Shown: positions 43,449 through 53,748, numbered from the stretch's first letter. The stretch is DNA of 64,000 nucleotides from a bacterium (GCA_018822665.1 JAHJJX010000019.1:62001-126000); one strand, 5' to 3'. Numbers and translations are program-made. The notes: generated by a model not told the origin, from the letters alone.

Positions 43449-45191
43449 ATGGCAGAATTTAAAGATTTTATTCCACATGCAAAAAAACTTTCAATACTAT
43501 ACATTGATGAAAATCAGCAGCAATTACACAGCTTTACGAATATTCTAAAAAAACTTTTTTTAAGAGTTGATGATGCGAGTGATGCAACTTTAGGCTTAGG
43601 GTATGCAAAACTCAACGAATATGATTTAATTATTATGGATTCTTTCTCCTCTGTAATGAATATTTACCAGTTATGCAAAAATTTAAAATCTATAAACAGC
43701 TTCCAAAATATTATTATTACTACAGATAACTTAACCTGTGAACAAGAAATAAAAATGTATCAGTTGGGTGTAAACTTGATTGTAAATAAGCCTATGAATA
43801 TTTCAGCATTCTTGAATGATATTTTAAATGTATTGTTGAAACTAACGAATGATAGAGATTATTTGAAGGAAGACCTAGATAAATTAAATGAAACTTTATT
43901 ATATGAGAGAAAGCGAATAGGTCGTTTTATGTTCAATGAAAAAAAATTAAATGATAAAATTAAACTTTTTGAAGAGAATATAGAAGTAAATAAAAATACA
44001 TACGAACTTACAAAATTACCCAATAAATATGCTTTACAAAATATATTAAATGAAACGAAACAATCACTTTTATATATTAATATAGACCATTTTGATTTAA
44101 TAAATACAATATACGGAATGGGAAAAGCAAATAAATTATTAAAAGAATGTGCAAATAGATTAGGTGCATATTTGCCTGCAAATGCAACATTATTTCATAT
44201 TACTTCCGATGAGTTTGTTATTGTTATGAATAACTCTGTTGCGGAGCAGGATTTTATTTTAGCTAAACAAATACAAGCACTTTTCAAAGAAGCAGCAGTT
44301 GAATTTGATGATTATTCACATTACATCGTTTTTTCCATAGGAATATCGAGAGGTGAAGGAAAAATTCTTTTTGTAAATGCAAAATCTGCTTCAAAAGAGT
44401 CAAGATACTTTGGCGGCAATCAAATTACTATATATAATCCATCATCTGATTACATAAAAGAACAAAAGAAGAATTTTTATTGGATAAATGTACTCAATAA
44501 GGCTTTTGTCGAAGATAAAATTTTTACATATTATCAGCCAATAGTAAATAATGTAACTTCAGAAATTAAATATTATGAAGTTTTATGTAGATTGGTAGAT
44601 GAAAACAACAAACTGATTGAAGCAAATGAATTTATTAGTAGTGCTAGAATTGCAGGCTTAATTACACAAATAACAAGAATTGTCATAGATAAAACATTTA
44701 AATTCTTTCAAGAGAATGAACATGCATTTTCTATTAATATAAGCATGCATGATTTACATGAAGAATATCTTTTAGAGTTTTTAGAATATAAATGTAATTT
44801 ATATAATATTACTAGAAATAGGGTTCACATAGAAATAGTAGAAGATATTATTATCTCAAAAACGCTTGCTATTGATAAACAAATTTTAGATTTAAAAGAG
44901 TCAGGCTTTCATGTAATAGTAGATGATTTTACCTCAGATAAATCTGCATACAATAGAATGTTTGAATTGAAAGCGGAATTTATTAAAATAGACGGAAGCT
45001 TTATCACAAAGTTAGATAAAGATAACTCTTATAAAATAATTGTTCAAAGTATAGTTGATTTTGCTAAGAAAAGTAATATCAAAACTATTGCAGAACATGT
45101 GGAAAATATCGAAACTTATGAAATTGTCAAAGAATTGGGTATAGATTATTCTCAAGGATACTTCCTTGGAAAACCATCCATAAAATTATAA
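43449..45191 (+). CDS. Receiver-GGDEF-EAL protein with degenerate GGDEF
   Basis: From ATG 43449 (AAAAGG upstream) the protein has 580 residues and is cytoplasmic. An N-terminal receiver domain (LSILYIDEN, phospho-acceptor Asp in IIMDSF, conserved Lys in VNKPM) is followed by a coiled-coil linker. The GGDEF-fold domain has TSDEF for GGDEF and TKLPNKYAL at entry, probably catalytically inactive. The EAL domain has YEVLCRL at the EAL position, keeps IVDDF but has TSDKS for GxGYS, and ends AEHVE...SQGYFLGKP. It may be a phosphorylation-controlled c-di-GMP phosphodiesterase or binding protein. No histidine kinase is adjacent. It converges on lolA with a 2-base gap. Confidence 0.87.
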   Translation: MAEFKDFIPHAKKLSILYIDENQQQLHSFTNILKKLFLRVDDASDATLGLGYAKLNEYDLIIMDSFSSVMNIYQLCKNLKSINSFQNIIITTDNLTCEQEIKMYQLGVNLIVNKPMNISAFLNDILNVLLKLTNDRDYLKEDLDKLNETLLYERKRIGRFMFNEKKLNDKIKLFEENIEVNKNTYELTKLPNKYALQNILNETKQSLLYINIDHFDLINTIYGMGKANKLLKECANRLGAYLPANATLFHITSDEFVIVMNNSVAEQDFILAKQIQALFKEAAVEFDDYSHYIVFSIGISRGEGKILFVNAKSASKESRYFGGNQITIYNPSSDYIKEQKKNFYWINVLNKAFVEDKIFTYYQPIVNNVTSEIKYYEVLCRLVDENNKLIEANEFISSARIAGLITQITRIVIDKTFKFFQENEHAFSINISMHDLHEEYLLEFLEYKCNLYNITRNRVHIEIVEDIIISKTLAIDKQILDLKESGFHVIVDDFTSDKSAYNRMFELKAEFIKIDGSFITKLDKDNSYKIIVQSIVDFAKKSNIKTIAEHVENIETYEIVKELGIDYSQGYFLGKPSIKL

Positions 45192-45193
45192 AA

Positions 45194-45709
45194 TCAATCC
45201 CTTATAATATCAAATTCGATTGGTATTTTTGGAATAAACTGTTGAGAATCGATTTCTATATTTTGTTTTTGATTTTTAAATATTATTTTCACTTTATTTT
45301 CAAATTCATCTTTATAGGAAATAGATTCTATTAATTTATTTTTTGTCGTAATTGTAAATTTTGATTTTTCATAAATTGCTATGTATGTGTCATTTTCAAT
45401 TTGTTTTGCACCTTGTATCATTTTAAAAAAATCAAAATTTGACTCTATTTTCTTTATTATCACCTGCTCTATTTCTGGTTCAACGATAGTTACACTATTA
45501 CTGCTAATATATATATTTTTTTTTACAGGTTTTTCATAGGTCCACATTGCATTTTGTGGTTTTTCGGCTATTATCGTTCCACTATAAGAAATTGTTTTGT
45601 TTTTTTCATCTGTTACTGTTTGTGTGAAATCTGCCTGAAAAGAGCTTATGGCATCGAAGAAAGCAAAGATTTCACTCGCTAAAATTAATAAAAAAAATAA
45701 ATACTTCAT
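45194..45709 (-). CDS. lolA: Outer-membrane lipoprotein carrier protein LolA
   Basis: LolA shuttles lipoproteins through the periplasm from the LolCDE complex to the outer membrane. From ATG 45709 (AAGGAG just upstream) the protein has 171 residues with a signal peptide (MKYLFFLLILASEIFA). The mature part has FQADFTQTVTDEKNKTISYSGTIIAEKPQNAMWTYEKPVKKNIYISSNSVTIVEPE, characteristic of LolA, with the short C-terminus typical of Campylobacterota. The frame extends 25 codons further upstream without support. It is divergent from secA, with lolC/E on the other side of secA. Confidence 0.88.
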   Translation of the reverse strand: MKYLFFLLILASEIFAFFDAISSFQADFTQTVTDEKNKTISYSGTIIAEKPQNAMWTYEKPVKKNIYISSNSVTIVEPEIEQVIIKKIESNFDFFKMIQGAKQIENDTYIAIYEKSKFTITTKNKLIESISYKDEFENKVKIIFKNQKQNIEIDSQQFIPKIPIEFDIIRD

Positions 45710-45886
45710 ACTGCTCCTTTGTTTGTGAATTATATCGAAGCCTTTGTTTACATATTGTTTAATATTAAATATAAAAGTAATCATTACCCAATTTATGCAA
45801 GTTATTAATTATTGTATGATAAAATTACCGCCATTTCCATGGGAATTATATAATTTTATATATAGTTGTCTTACATAAGGTTGAGA

Positions 45887-48463
45887 ATGCTACAAGCATT
45901 AATGAGTAAATTATTTAGTACGACAAATGATCGTGAATTAAAAAAATATTTTAAAAGAGTCAAAAAGATAAATGCCCTTGAAGTTGTTTATGAAGCTTTA
46001 AGTGATGAGGATTTACAAGCGAAATTTCTTGAGTTGAAAAACAATGTTTTAAAAGAGGAAAAAACTTTAGATGAAGCTTTAGAAGATTCTTTTGCAATTA
46101 CAAGAGAAGCAAGTAAGCGAGTTCTCGGTATGCGTCATTTTGATGTGCAGCTTATTGGAGGGATGGTTCTTCATGACGGAAGAATAGCTGAAATGAAAAC
46201 AGGTGAAGGAAAAACACTTGTTGCAACTCTGGCTATTGCTCTTAATGCTATGACAGGCAAAGGTGTTCACCTTGTTACCGTGAATGATTATCTAGCTAAG
46301 AGAGATGGAACCGAAATGGGGCTACTCTATAACTTTTTAGGTTATGAAGTCGGCATTATACTAGATGATATGGTGAATGCAGCAGAAAAGAGAGCCGCAT
46401 ACAGTGCGGATATAACTTACGGTACAAATAATGAGTTTGGATTTGATTATTTGAGAGATAATATGAGTTATTCAAGAGACTATATGGTTCAAAGAGGTCA
46501 TAATTTTGTCATAGTAGACGAAGTAGATTCAATTTTAATAGATGAAGCCAGAACACCTCTAATAATTTCCGGACCAACAAACAGAGCAATGCAAGATTAT
46601 GCGGATGCGAACAGTATAGCCTTGAAACTGGTTAAAGATGAACACTTTACCGTAGATGAAAAAGATAAAGTTGTATTATTGACAGAAGAGGGTATAACAA
46701 GAGCTGAGGAATTATTTGGTGTAGAAAATCTTTACAGCGCAGAGAACGCATCTCTTCCACATGCCATAGATCAGGCACTAAAAGCAAACTATATTTTTGA
46801 AAAAGATGTTGATTATGTAGTCAAAGATGACGAGGTTATCATTGTTGATGAATTTACAGGAAGATTAAGTGAAGGTCGCCGTTTTTCTGAAGGACTGCAT
46901 CAGGCACTAGAAGCGAAAGAAGCAGTGGCTATCAAGGAAGAAACTCAAACTTTGGCTGACATCACTTTTCAAAACTACTTTAGAATGTATGAAAAATTAG
47001 CCGGTATGACAGGTACCGCACAAACAGAAGCAACTGAATTTTCTCAAATTTATTCTCTTGATGTCCTTTCTATCCCAACAAATATTCCTATTACAAGAAA
47101 AGATTTAAATGACTTGATTTACAAAACAGAAGTTGAAAAATTTGAAGCAGTTATCAGTACTATTAAATCTTTATCAAAAACTGGTCAACCTGTTTTAATC
47201 GGTACGGCCTCTATTGAAAAATCTGAAGCTTTGCACGAGTTGCTGAAAAAAGAAAAAATCGCACATACGGTACTTAATGCCAAAAATCACGCGCAAGAGG
47301 GTGAAATAATTAAAAATGCCGGTCATAAGGGTGCTGTTACCATTGCAACAAATATGGCAGGCCGTGGAGTAGATATAAAAGTAAGTGACGAAGTTAAAGC
47401 TCTTGGCGGACTTTATATTATTGGAACTGAAAGACATGAAAATCGTCGTATAGATAATCAGCTTCGTGGTCGTTCCGGCAGACAGGGCGACGCAGGAACA
47501 ACACAATTTTATTTAAGCTTGGAAGACAACTTGCTTCGTATTTTCGGTTCTGATAAAATTAAATCTATAATGGATAGACTGGGTGTTGAAGATGGTGAAT
47601 ATATAGAGTCTAAAATGGTTACGCGTGCGGTTGAAAAAGCACAGAAAAAAGTTGAAAATCTTCATTATGAAGGAAGAAAGCAAATTGTTGAGTATGATGA
47701 TGTTGCAAATGAGCAAAGAAAAATCATTTATAAATTTAGAAATCAACTTTTAAGTAAAGATTATGATATTGCATCAAAAATAAATCTTATCCGAACGGAA
47801 TACATTCAACATATTTTAAATACATCCGGCATATACAACGGTGGTGCGCGTGAAGAATTTAATCTTAAAAGAGTTTCGGAACTTTTGAAAGAAGAAATTA
47901 ATTTTAATTTAGATTTAGATGATTTGTTATCACTTGATTATGAAGAATTACTAGACTCCATTGTCAATAAAATTAAAAATTCTTATGATGAAAAAATGAG
48001 TGTTTTAGAAGATTCGATGCGTTATGAAATTGAAAAGGAATTTTATTTAAAAGAATTGGATAATGCTTGGAGAGAACATCTTTATACTATGGATAATATG
48101 AAAACCGGTATCAGACTTCGTGCTTATAATCAGAAAGATCCTTTAGTTGAATATAAAAAAGAGAGTTATAGTCTTTTTGGTGAATTGACGAATGATATTA
48201 AGTTTAATACAATCAAAACTCTTCAAATCATTCAGTTTAAATTGGAATCTCCAGAAGATGAAGCAAGAAGAATTGCAGAGAAATTAGAGCTGGAAAAAAA
48301 GAAAAAAGATGCCCAATTAATATTTAGTCATTATGAAAATCAAAATGAAGAAATTACAGCAAAAAAAGTTGCTAGAAATGATTCTTGTCCATGTGGAAGT
48401 GGAAAAAAATATAAGCAGTGTTGCGGTAAAAGCGGTCCAAAAAAAGGTATTTTTGCTTCTTGA
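45887..48463 (+). CDS. secA: Preprotein translocase ATPase SecA
   Basis: SecA drives Sec-dependent protein export. From ATG 45887 (AAGGTTGAGA upstream; the frame opens at TTG 45866) it has 858 residues. Walker A is in [15 protein letters not shown] near residue 100, DEAD-type box in [16 protein letters not shown] near 210, [11 protein letters not shown] in the second motor half and [11 protein letters not shown]. The C-terminus has the zinc/SecB-binding motif [16 protein letters not shown]. All standard parts are present. lolC/E starts at its stop codon with a 4-base overlap. One GGCATGTGGA copy at 46756 encodes Pro-His-Ala. Confidence 0.98.
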   Translation: MLQALMSKLFSTTNDRELKKYFKRVKKINALEVVYEALSDEDLQAKFLELKNNVLKEEKTLDEALEDSFAITREASKRVLGMRHFDVQLIGGMVLHDGRIAEMKTGEGKTLVATLAIALNAMTGKGVHLVTVNDYLAKRDGTEMGLLYNFLGYEVGIILDDMVNAAEKRAAYSADITYGTNNEFGFDYLRDNMSYSRDYMVQRGHNFVIVDEVDSILIDEARTPLIISGPTNRAMQDYADANSIALKLVKDEHFTVDEKDKVVLLTEEGITRAEELFGVENLYSAENASLPHAIDQALKANYIFEKDVDYVVKDDEVIIVDEFTGRLSEGRRFSEGLHQALEAKEAVAIKEETQTLADITFQNYFRMYEKLAGMTGTAQTEATEFSQIYSLDVLSIPTNIPITRKDLNDLIYKTEVEKFEAVISTIKSLSKTGQPVLIGTASIEKSEALHELLKKEKIAHTVLNAKNHAQEGEIIKNAGHKGAVTIATNMAGRGVDIKVSDEVKALGGLYIIGTERHENRRIDNQLRGRSGRQGDAGTTQFYLSLEDNLLRIFGSDKIKSIMDRLGVEDGEYIESKMVTRAVEKAQKKVENLHYEGRKQIVEYDDVANEQRKIIYKFRNQLLSKDYDIASKINLIRTEYIQHILNTSGIYNGGAREEFNLKRVSELLKEEINFNLDLDDLLSLDYEELLDSIVNKIKNSYDEKMSVLEDSMRYEIEKEFYLKELDNAWREHLYTMDNMKTGIRLRAYNQKDPLVEYKKESYSLFGELTNDIKFNTIKTLQIIQFKLESPEDEARRIAEKLELEKKKKDAQLIFSHYENQNEEITAKKVARNDSCPCGSGKKYKQCCGKSGPKKGIFAS
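46756..46765 (-). repeat. GGCATGTGGA motif copy
   Basis: Exact 10-mer on the minus strand in context ATGGCATGTGGAAG; the secA strand reads Pro-His-Ala. Confidence 0.7.
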
Positions 48464-49662
48464 AAAACTCAATCGTCACTTATTTAGTAAAAAGATTTTT
48501 GCGATTCGATAAAGAACAGCCTTTTATATTTTTATCTGCTTTACTTGCTTTTTTAGGGATTTCTTTAGGTGTGATGGTTCTTATAATTGCAATGGCATTA
48601 ATGAATGGTTTTGACAAAGAGTTTAAAAAGAAACTTACAATTATGAATTATCCAATAACTGTTATCCCTAAGTTTTATGGTGCGGTTGATGAAAATTTAC
48701 TTATGGATTTGGAAAATAAATTTCCAGAACTTGCTTTTAGTCCTTATGTTCAATCGGCTGTGATGGCTAGAAGCGGTTCAAAGCTCGAAGGCGGATACAT
48801 TTTTGGTGTTAATTTTAAAGATGAAGCGAAAGTTAACAGTGTTTTAAATGAAGTAATCAATAAAATTAATATTGATAAGTTTGATATCCTTATCGGTAAA
48901 TCCTTAAAAGATGAATTCAACTTGTTTGTTGATGATAGACTTATGTATATATTTACCCATGTTGAACCAGGTGGTCTTTCTGTAACACCTAAAATTAAAA
49001 GATTTAAGATAAAAGGTATCTTTGATTCTGGCCTTTCAGCTTATGACAAAGCCTACAGTTATACAACGTTATCTTCCTTGCAAGCTATATTGAATATCCC
49101 GTCTAATCAATATGATGGAATTCATATTTATTCACAAAATCCACATGCCGATATAATAAGAATAAAAAGTGAACTTCCGTCTGTTGTCACAATAAAAGGA
49201 TGGTGGGAGGATAATGTTAATTTTTTTGCGGCTTTAGAGTTAGAAAAAACATCTTTATTTATAGTCCTAATGCTCATTATCTTAATCGCGGCCATCAATA
49301 TAATCTCTTCTCTTTTAATGACTGTTATGAATAGAAGAAGCGAGATTGCGCTCCTTCTATCCCTTGGAGCAACTACAGGTGAAATTAAAAAAGTATTTTT
49401 ATATTTAGGTATTGTTATCGGAATCAGCGGTATTTTGGCCGGTGTGATTTTTGGAATAAGTGGATTGTGGATTTTAAGCACTTTTGATATAGTTAATTTA
49501 CCCAAAGATGTTTATCCAACAACAACGCTTCCTTTAGATTTAAGCATGAAAGATTTTGTTTTAATAGTTATAGGGGCCTTTGCAATTGTTATCGCCTCGT
49601 CTTATTACCCTGCAAAAAAAGCAAGCGAAGTTGATATTTTAACTGTTCTTAGAAATGAATAG
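48460..49662 (+). CDS. Lipoprotein-releasing ABC permease (LolC/LolE type)
   Basis: The 400-residue inner-membrane permease starts at TTG 48460, overlapping the secA stop by 4 bases. It has one N-terminal membrane helix (about 22-48), a periplasmic MacB-like domain (about 50-265), and three C-terminal helices (about 270-300, 320-350, 365-390) with [16 protein letters not shown] and the end [20 protein letters not shown]. This is the LolC/E topology; Campylobacterota often have one such permease used as a homodimer (LolF-like), so I do not choose between C and E. The ATPase LolD is not adjacent. Linked to secA and near lolA, it fits outer-membrane lipoprotein sorting. A GGCATGTGGA copy lies at 49140. 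Confidence 0.88.
   Translation: MKNSIVTYLVKRFLRFDKEQPFIFLSALLAFLGISLGVMVLIIAMALMNGFDKEFKKKLTIMNYPITVIPKFYGAVDENLLMDLENKFPELAFSPYVQSAVMARSGSKLEGGYIFGVNFKDEAKVNSVLNEVINKINIDKFDILIGKSLKDEFNLFVDDRLMYIFTHVEPGGLSVTPKIKRFKIKGIFDSGLSAYDKAYSYTTLSSLQAILNIPSNQYDGIHIYSQNPHADIIRIKSELPSVVTIKGWWEDNVNFFAALELEKTSLFIVLMLIILIAAINIISSLLMTVMNRRSEIALLLSLGATTGEIKKVFLYLGIVIGISGILAGVIFGISGLWILSTFDIVNLPKDVYPTTTLPLDLSMKDFVLIVIGAFAIVIASSYYPAKKASEVDILTVLRNE
49140..49149 (-). repeat. GGCATGTGGA motif copy
   Basis: Exact 10-mer on the minus strand in context TCGGCATGTGGATT; the permease gene reads Pro-His-Ala. Confidence 0.7.
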
Positions 49663-49671
49663 TTAAAATAT

Positions 49672-52600
49672 TTATTTTTCACCCGTTATTAGATGGTACG
49701 GAAGCAAAAATGTTCGTTTGATAATATTTAACGGCGCTAATATAATATCTTGTGCTATAAGCGTTGTGACTTCTGGATTGTCCAATGGACCTTTTATTCT
49801 CAATGAACTTGAAATACTGTCTCCATCAAGCATAATATATCCAACTACAGGAATTTTTGAAAGACTGCTTCCTAAATCAGTTTTTAAATTTAATTGCAAA
49901 TCAATCTCATTTCTTTTAAAGCTAGCCGTTCCTCTGCCTAATATATCTATCTCTCGAGAATCAAGATATACATCCGTTATGTTTAGCACATCGTCTTTTG
50001 CATTAAAATTTATATAGGCACTCGCGACTGCTAGCCCATTTTTACTGTATCCCGGAAGAGAAAAAGTAACCAACGATGGAATTGTATTTACAAATGCCAA
50101 TATATTATTTAAAATTTTGTAATCTAAGATAGTCGTATCTTTTATATGAAATGTACCGTTGTATTCTTTTGCAGTTCCCTCCATGGAAAAAGTTAAGGAG
50201 CCATTTTTGAATTTTGAAAGTGCAAAAAAATTATCCATAAAAGCATCATTAAAATTTTCTCCATATATGTGAAATTTATTATTTTTTAGATTAAAAAAAG
50301 CCGATCCGTCCTTATAGAGAAGTTGAGCGGATAAAACATTATTTAAGTATTGCAAATCTATTTTATCTGAGATAATATGCCTGTTTTTATCTATATATAA
50401 ATAACAATCCTTGGATTTTAAAATGATATTTTTTGCAGTACTATTGTTTGATGTAGAATTTAAATCGTTCAACAAATGCAGTAATTCGTTAATATTAATA
50501 CCTGTTTCTTTGGCCGTGATTTTAATTTCTTCGTTTATTTCTACATTAATTGAGTTATTTATATTTATAGATATATCTTTGCTTATGTCGTTTACTTTAC
50601 CTTTTATAGTATATGTATCTAAGGGTTCGTTGTCTGCAACAAGTATTTTGTAAGGATAATGCAAGTGAGCAAGAAGATTTATGTTCTCTTCTTTTGTATT
50701 TTTAGATAAGGTCAAATTTCCATCTTTTAGATAATATTTTTGTAATAATTTTGATTTCTCAAAGAGGGATGACATGGAATTTAATTTTAAAGTCCATTCA
50801 ATATTTGAGAAAATATAGTCAATACCAAATTCCTCTGTATAAATAGTTGTTGTGTTGGAATCTTTTTTAATATTGAATGTAATATCCTCTTTATTATAAA
50901 ATATCTCTCCTAGAGTGGAATCTGTTAATTCTAAATCTTTGAGTGTAAGCGCTCCGTTACTGTTCTTATAGTTATAGGTTCCGCTAAGATTTGTTTTTAA
51001 AAATGTATCTATTTCCAATGCGCTATGTTTTATTTTAAACACATCTTTTTCTATATTGATTAGTGTATTTTTTAGGATAGATTCTAAGTTATTAAAATAA
51101 AATTTGATTTCATTTGGAGAAGAGATACTTGTTTTTTGATCATATTTGAATTGTATCGGAGTGCTGGCTTGTGCCAATTTTAAATTTTTATACGCAAAAT
51201 TTAATACATCAATATTTAAATCAGCTTTATAAGGTTTTAGTAAAACTTCACCGGCTACATAAGCCGAAGCAAGATTGGGTATTTCTATGAATGTTTTAGG
51301 GATAATAGCTTCTAATGTGCTTAAATTAAACGGTATCGCGAGTTGTGCAATATTAAGCGTGTTTTCTTTAAATTTCCAGGTTGAAAATTCAATATTTATA
51401 CTGTCTTGTGCAGGAAATATATTATAAGTAATTTTCAGTGGTTTATTTTCAAGTGATAAATCTATATCTTTAATTTTAATATCTTCCACTTTAAAATTGA
51501 TATGACCTTTGCCATTTTTTGTATCGAGCTTGACATCTACCTTAGCTGTTGCAATATTCTTATATTTAGCTAACATATCATTGATTAGAACATCATAATT
51601 CCTGAGTGATACATAAGTGTCAAATATGTCTATATCCAGTCCGAGATAGTTAAAATTTGCTTTTTTTGTAAAAAAATCACCTACCGCTGCTACCTCTATT
51701 GTTCTTAAATTTACTTCAATCTTCAAGTTTGTATTGACAATTCCGCTATTTTGAAGAAAAGGAATTTCTATCTTATATCTGTTTAAAACGGACTTTATAT
51801 CTTTATTTAGCATTCCTTTAAATAGTAAATGCAATGTTAAAAGTTCTTCTTTTTTTGTAAAATCTATCTTTAACCAGCTTTTATCAAGAAAAAAATTGTA
51901 TGAATAAGCTTCTTTCGGATATATATATAGTACACCATTTTTAAATTCAATCTCCGTTTTTTTTGAGTGAATAGAATCTAGTTCGCTATCGTATGTATAT
52001 TTTAGTTTATTTAGAGTTGCTTGCGCATATATATTTTTATAAGCATTACCTAAATCATTGTAATCCACCCATCCATGCACATTGTTTAATGACAGCTCTG
52101 ACATGCTTACAGCATCAATTATCCAATATCTGACTCGCTTGTCTAGTTGGAAAAGATCGATAGTATGTTGAATACTTTTTATATCGTGTAATGAGTTTAT
52201 TCTGTAAGATAATCTATCTGCATTCGTATTTGCCAGAACATTCAATGATAGTTCATCGTTTATATTAATATTTATTGATGATGTGATTTCTCGATTATCA
52301 ACATTTAGGATGAGATTTCCATTGATAAATATTTTTCTTTTAAAATCATGAAGTGCGTCTATCTTCATGTTAAATAGATTAGACTCAAAAAGGAGAGAAC
52401 TTCTTAGTAAAAAGTCAGGTGAAGAAGCTACTAAGAACCCCTCATTCCCATGCGTATACCTAAAGCTGGCAGAAATATTATTAACTGCAATTTTATTAAT
52501 TGTTATTTCTTCAAACCAATTGTTAAATAAATATAATTGCTTGAAAAGATTATTTATTTTTTTATAATCTAGAGAAGGGGAGTTATTTTGAATTTCATTT

Positions 52601-52815
52601 ATTATTGTTACTTCTGAAATACTAATATATATTTTTTCATTCCATTTGATGTATAATTGCTTCATTTTAAAATGGGGGATGGATATATTCTCTATATATA
52701 ATCCATTTTGAAGAAGTATAAATATAATAGAAAGTGTTAAAAAAATGAATGACAAAAAACTAATTATAATGAAGTGTATTTTTGAAATAGTATTGATTAT
52801 TATCTTGTCGTTCAT
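49672..52815 (-). CDS. Large AsmA/YhdP-like (DUF3971) envelope protein
   Basis: The 1047-residue protein has a single N-terminal membrane anchor (about residues 12-34) and a very long periplasmic beta-rich body. The last 180 residues (FKNGSLTFSMEGTAKEYNGTFHIKDTTILDYKILNNILAFVNTIPSLVTF through LDGDSISSSLRIKGPLDNPEV) are the YhdP/AsmA-like C-terminal module. Proteins of this repeating beta-groove type are implicated in phospholipid transport to the outer membrane. The start at 52815 is needed to keep the membrane anchor, and this makes its first 71 bases overlap the start of mltG on the opposite strand. It converges on lolC/E with a 9-base gap. Confidence 0.83.
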   Translation of the reverse strand: MNDKIIINTISKIHFIIISFLSFIFLTLSIIFILLQNGLYIENISIPHFKMKQLYIKWNEKIYISISEVTIINEIQNNSPSLDYKKINNLFKQLYLFNNWFEEITINKIAVNNISASFRYTHGNEGFLVASSPDFLLRSSLLFESNLFNMKIDALHDFKRKIFINGNLILNVDNREITSSINININDELSLNVLANTNADRLSYRINSLHDIKSIQHTIDLFQLDKRVRYWIIDAVSMSELSLNNVHGWVDYNDLGNAYKNIYAQATLNKLKYTYDSELDSIHSKKTEIEFKNGVLYIYPKEAYSYNFFLDKSWLKIDFTKKEELLTLHLLFKGMLNKDIKSVLNRYKIEIPFLQNSGIVNTNLKIEVNLRTIEVAAVGDFFTKKANFNYLGLDIDIFDTYVSLRNYDVLINDMLAKYKNIATAKVDVKLDTKNGKGHINFKVEDIKIKDIDLSLENKPLKITYNIFPAQDSINIEFSTWKFKENTLNIAQLAIPFNLSTLEAIIPKTFIEIPNLASAYVAGEVLLKPYKADLNIDVLNFAYKNLKLAQASTPIQFKYDQKTSISSPNEIKFYFNNLESILKNTLINIEKDVFKIKHSALEIDTFLKTNLSGTYNYKNSNGALTLKDLELTDSTLGEIFYNKEDITFNIKKDSNTTTIYTEEFGIDYIFSNIEWTLKLNSMSSLFEKSKLLQKYYLKDGNLTLSKNTKEENINLLAHLHYPYKILVADNEPLDTYTIKGKVNDISKDISININNSINVEINEEIKITAKETGININELLHLLNDLNSTSNNSTAKNIILKSKDCYLYIDKNRHIISDKIDLQYLNNVLSAQLLYKDGSAFFNLKNNKFHIYGENFNDAFMDNFFALSKFKNGSLTFSMEGTAKEYNGTFHIKDTTILDYKILNNILAFVNTIPSLVTFSLPGYSKNGLAVASAYINFNAKDDVLNITDVYLDSREIDILGRGTASFKRNEIDLQLNLKTDLGSSLSKIPVVGYIMLDGDSISSSLRIKGPLDNPEVTTLIAQDIILAPLNIIKRTFLLPYHLITGEK
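52723..52728 (+). promoter_or_regulatory. Possible -10 box of mltG inside the opposite AsmA-like gene
   Basis: TATAAT in AGTATAAATATAATAG, 17 bases before the mltG ATG, placing the promoter inside codons of the divergently overlapping AsmA-like gene. Confidence 0.4.
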
Positions 52816-53689
52816 GTATTACCTAAATAAGCCTCTAGATACCTCAAAAGTTTTATACATTCCACAAGGTTCCATAAATCAGATTATAACACAATTGCGT
52901 AATGATAATTACAAGCTAAGCAAACTTGATTCTCTTCTGCTGAGAGTAATTGGTTCCCCACAAAGCGGATGGGTAAATATAGGCACCACCAGAAGTACGA
53001 GAGCAGATTTTTTATATAAATTGACTACGGCAAAAGCAGCACTTCAAAATGTAACACTTATTCCTGGTGAAACAACGCACATATTTTTAAATCAGCTTTC
53101 ATCCAATCTTAAATTAGATAGAGAAATATTGCAGAAAGAATTTGATAATCAATCTATTATATCAGAGGGAATATTTGTTCCAAATACATATATGATGCCC
53201 ATGGGGATTACGGAAAAAGAGCTGATAAGGATATTATTGGATAAATCAATAAAGCAAATGAAAGAATTTTCTATAAAACTGTTTGGTACATATAATGAAA
53301 AAAAATGGTTTCATTATGTAGCAATAGCATCAGTGATACAAAAAGAATCAGCGAATGTTACAGAAATGCCACTTGTAAGTTCTGTTATCTATAATAGAAT
53401 CAAAAAGAATATGATGTTACAGATGGATGGAACACTCAATTATGGGGAGTTTTCGCATATAAAAGTGACGCCAAAACGAATTAGAGAAGATACAAGTATC
53501 TATAATACATATAAAAATAGTGGTGTTCCTTCCCTCCCAGTGTGCAATGTAAGCTTTGAAGCTATCAAAGCAGCTGTTTTCCCGGCTACAACAGATTATC
53601 TCTATTTCATGAAATCAAGTAATGGAACGCACAATTTTTCATGTAACTATTCTACACATTTACGTAATATAAAGCATGCTACAAAATGA
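52745..53689 (+). CDS. mltG: Endolytic peptidoglycan transglycosylase MltG
   Basis: MltG (YceG) cuts nascent glycan strands and is thought to terminate their growth. The 314-residue protein has one N-terminal membrane helix (about 9-28), a LysM-like region and the catalytic domain with Glu in IASVIQKESANVTEMPLVSSVIYNRI, MDGTLNYG and NTYKNSGVPSLPVCN. The family's typical C-terminal YLYFMKSSNGTHNFSCNYSTHL is present. Whether it begins at 52745 or at the Met eight codons later, the first codons overlap the AsmA-like gene head to head. No ribosome binding site is strong. Confidence 0.93.
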   Translation: MNDKKLIIMKCIFEIVLIIILSFMYYLNKPLDTSKVLYIPQGSINQIITQLRNDNYKLSKLDSLLLRVIGSPQSGWVNIGTTRSTRADFLYKLTTAKAALQNVTLIPGETTHIFLNQLSSNLKLDREILQKEFDNQSIISEGIFVPNTYMMPMGITEKELIRILLDKSIKQMKEFSIKLFGTYNEKKWFHYVAIASVIQKESANVTEMPLVSSVIYNRIKKNMMLQMDGTLNYGEFSHIKVTPKRIREDTSIYNTYKNSGVPSLPVCNVSFEAIKAAVFPATTDYLYFMKSSNGTHNFSCNYSTHLRNIKHATK

Positions 53690-53748
53690 AACATAGTAAT
53701 GAAATAACTCAATTTAAATATAACCTAATCCAAATATTATATATCTTA

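Noticed and set aside
1245-49149. GGCATGTGGA as FtsK-orienting (KOPS) or Chi-like polar sequence
   Set aside because: Copies occur on both strands (7 plus, 4 minus) without clear polarity and once as an inverted pair, which does not fit a strand-biased motif, although a whole-genome skew test would be needed to exclude it fully.
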